A DNA stretch of 49,712 nucleotides from Streptomyces sioyaensis (GTDB lineage Bacteria; Actinomycetota; Actinomycetes; Streptomycetales; Streptomycetaceae), in NCBI RefSeq assembly GCF_004122735.1, contig NZ_SDIF01000048.1, forward strand, positions 1 to 49,712, written 5' to 3'. Positions 49,513 to 49,712 of this stretch are shown here, one piece after another. How positions within the stretch are numbered: the first letter of the stretch is position 1; every line of letters starts with the position of its first letter. The position numbers and the translations under genes were made by a program. The notes below the pieces were generated by a model. It ran no database searches, was not told the origin of the DNA, and was given only the letters and a program-made list of their open reading frames with translations.

Positions 49513-49532
49513 GGCGGCGCTTCAGCGCCGCC
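49513..49532 (+). terminator. terminator after the zinc-ribbon gene
   Basis: GGCGGCGC/GCGCCGCC, a perfect eight-pair stem with a TTCA loop, begins eight bases after the stop. Confidence 0.65.
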
Positions 49533-49670
49533 CGTCCTCCTGGAGACCGGCCGCGAACAGGCCCGACCCGCAGGCGAGCACGGCGGTCGGCACCGGTGCT
49601 CAGCGGGCCCGGCGCCGCCCTGCCGGTGCGGCTTCGGCGTGCCGCACCGCGGCGTGCGGATCGGGGGACG

Positions 49671-49712
49671 GGCCGGCGGCCGGGCCGGGGGACGGCGGCC
49701 CGGCCGCCGGCC
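49671..49712. repeat. 17-bp perfect inverted repeat ending at right window edge
   Basis: Bases 49671-49687 are the reverse complement of 49696-49712, with an eight-base loop. The outer arm ends on the last base of the window, mirroring the left edge. Confidence 0.85.

Noticed and set aside
1..49712. tRNA, rRNA or insertion sequence genes
   Set aside because: No cloverleaf-like sequence, rRNA segment or transposase motif was found on reading either strand.

Overview
The window is high-G+C actinobacterial DNA, almost certainly Streptomyces: third-codon positions are nearly all G/C, GTG starts are common, and several small proteins belong to families typical of the genus (an SCO2400-like zinc-ribbon membrane protein, an SCO5918-like protein, a CspA-type cold-shock protein beside a DEAD-box helicase). 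Its centre (about 2.88-31.76 kb) is a complete thiostrepton-class thiopeptide cluster. The precursor core reads VSSASCTTCICTCSCSS, the siomycin A core as I recall it (thiostrepton has Ile-Ala in place of the first Val-Ser). Gene content and order match the tsr cluster letter for letter, so sio symbols are used by analogy.

Layout. 1-2.70 kb: a partial repeat-rich membrane protein running off the left edge, an ECF sigma factor and a single-pass membrane protein. 2.88-3.69 kb: tsnR, the 23S rRNA A1067 2'-O-methyltransferase that gives self-resistance, ending tail-to-tail inside sioU. 3.68-24.36 kb, minus strand: precursor sioH, then sioI-sioU, nearly all overlapping. 24.70-31.76 kb, plus strand: sioG-sioA, diverging from sioH. 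31.8-36.4 kb: a squalene/phytoene-synthase-like protein and a MacB-type ABC transporter pair. 36.6-40.2 kb: a NACHT-type membrane NTPase and a secreted esterase. 41-42.4 kb: an Ala-rich secreted protein and a class F-type sortase. 43.1 kb: an orphan double-glycine leader peptide. 43.6-47.8 kb: small proteins and a cold-shock island (SCO5918-like, DEAD-box helicase, CspA, MerR-like). 48.6-49.5 kb: a zinc-ribbon membrane protein.

How the cluster works (family knowledge plus gene context). SioO/SioN cyclise the core cysteines, SioM oxidises azolines, SioJ/SioK dehydrate Ser/Thr and SioL probably forms the six-membered nitrogen ring. SioT, SioA, SioE, SioD and SioU make the quinaldic acid moiety from tryptophan. 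SioQ may activate it, SioP (P450) probably epoxidises it and SioI removes the leader and closes the second ring. SioR (P450) hydroxylates Ile, SioF/SioB/SioC methylate, de-esterify and amidate the C-terminus. SioS and SioG have no assigned job. No regulator or dedicated transporter is visible inside the cluster.

The most unusual observations are: a decayed tandem duplicate of the precursor gene, with its hairpin, beside sioH; an inverted-repeat operator candidate in the sioH/sioG divergent promoter; a carrier-protein-like tail without a Ser on the SioP P450; an orphan GG-leader peptide without cysteines; a sortase with a putative non-canonical substrate; and perfect inverted repeats at both window ends, which suggest contig ends.
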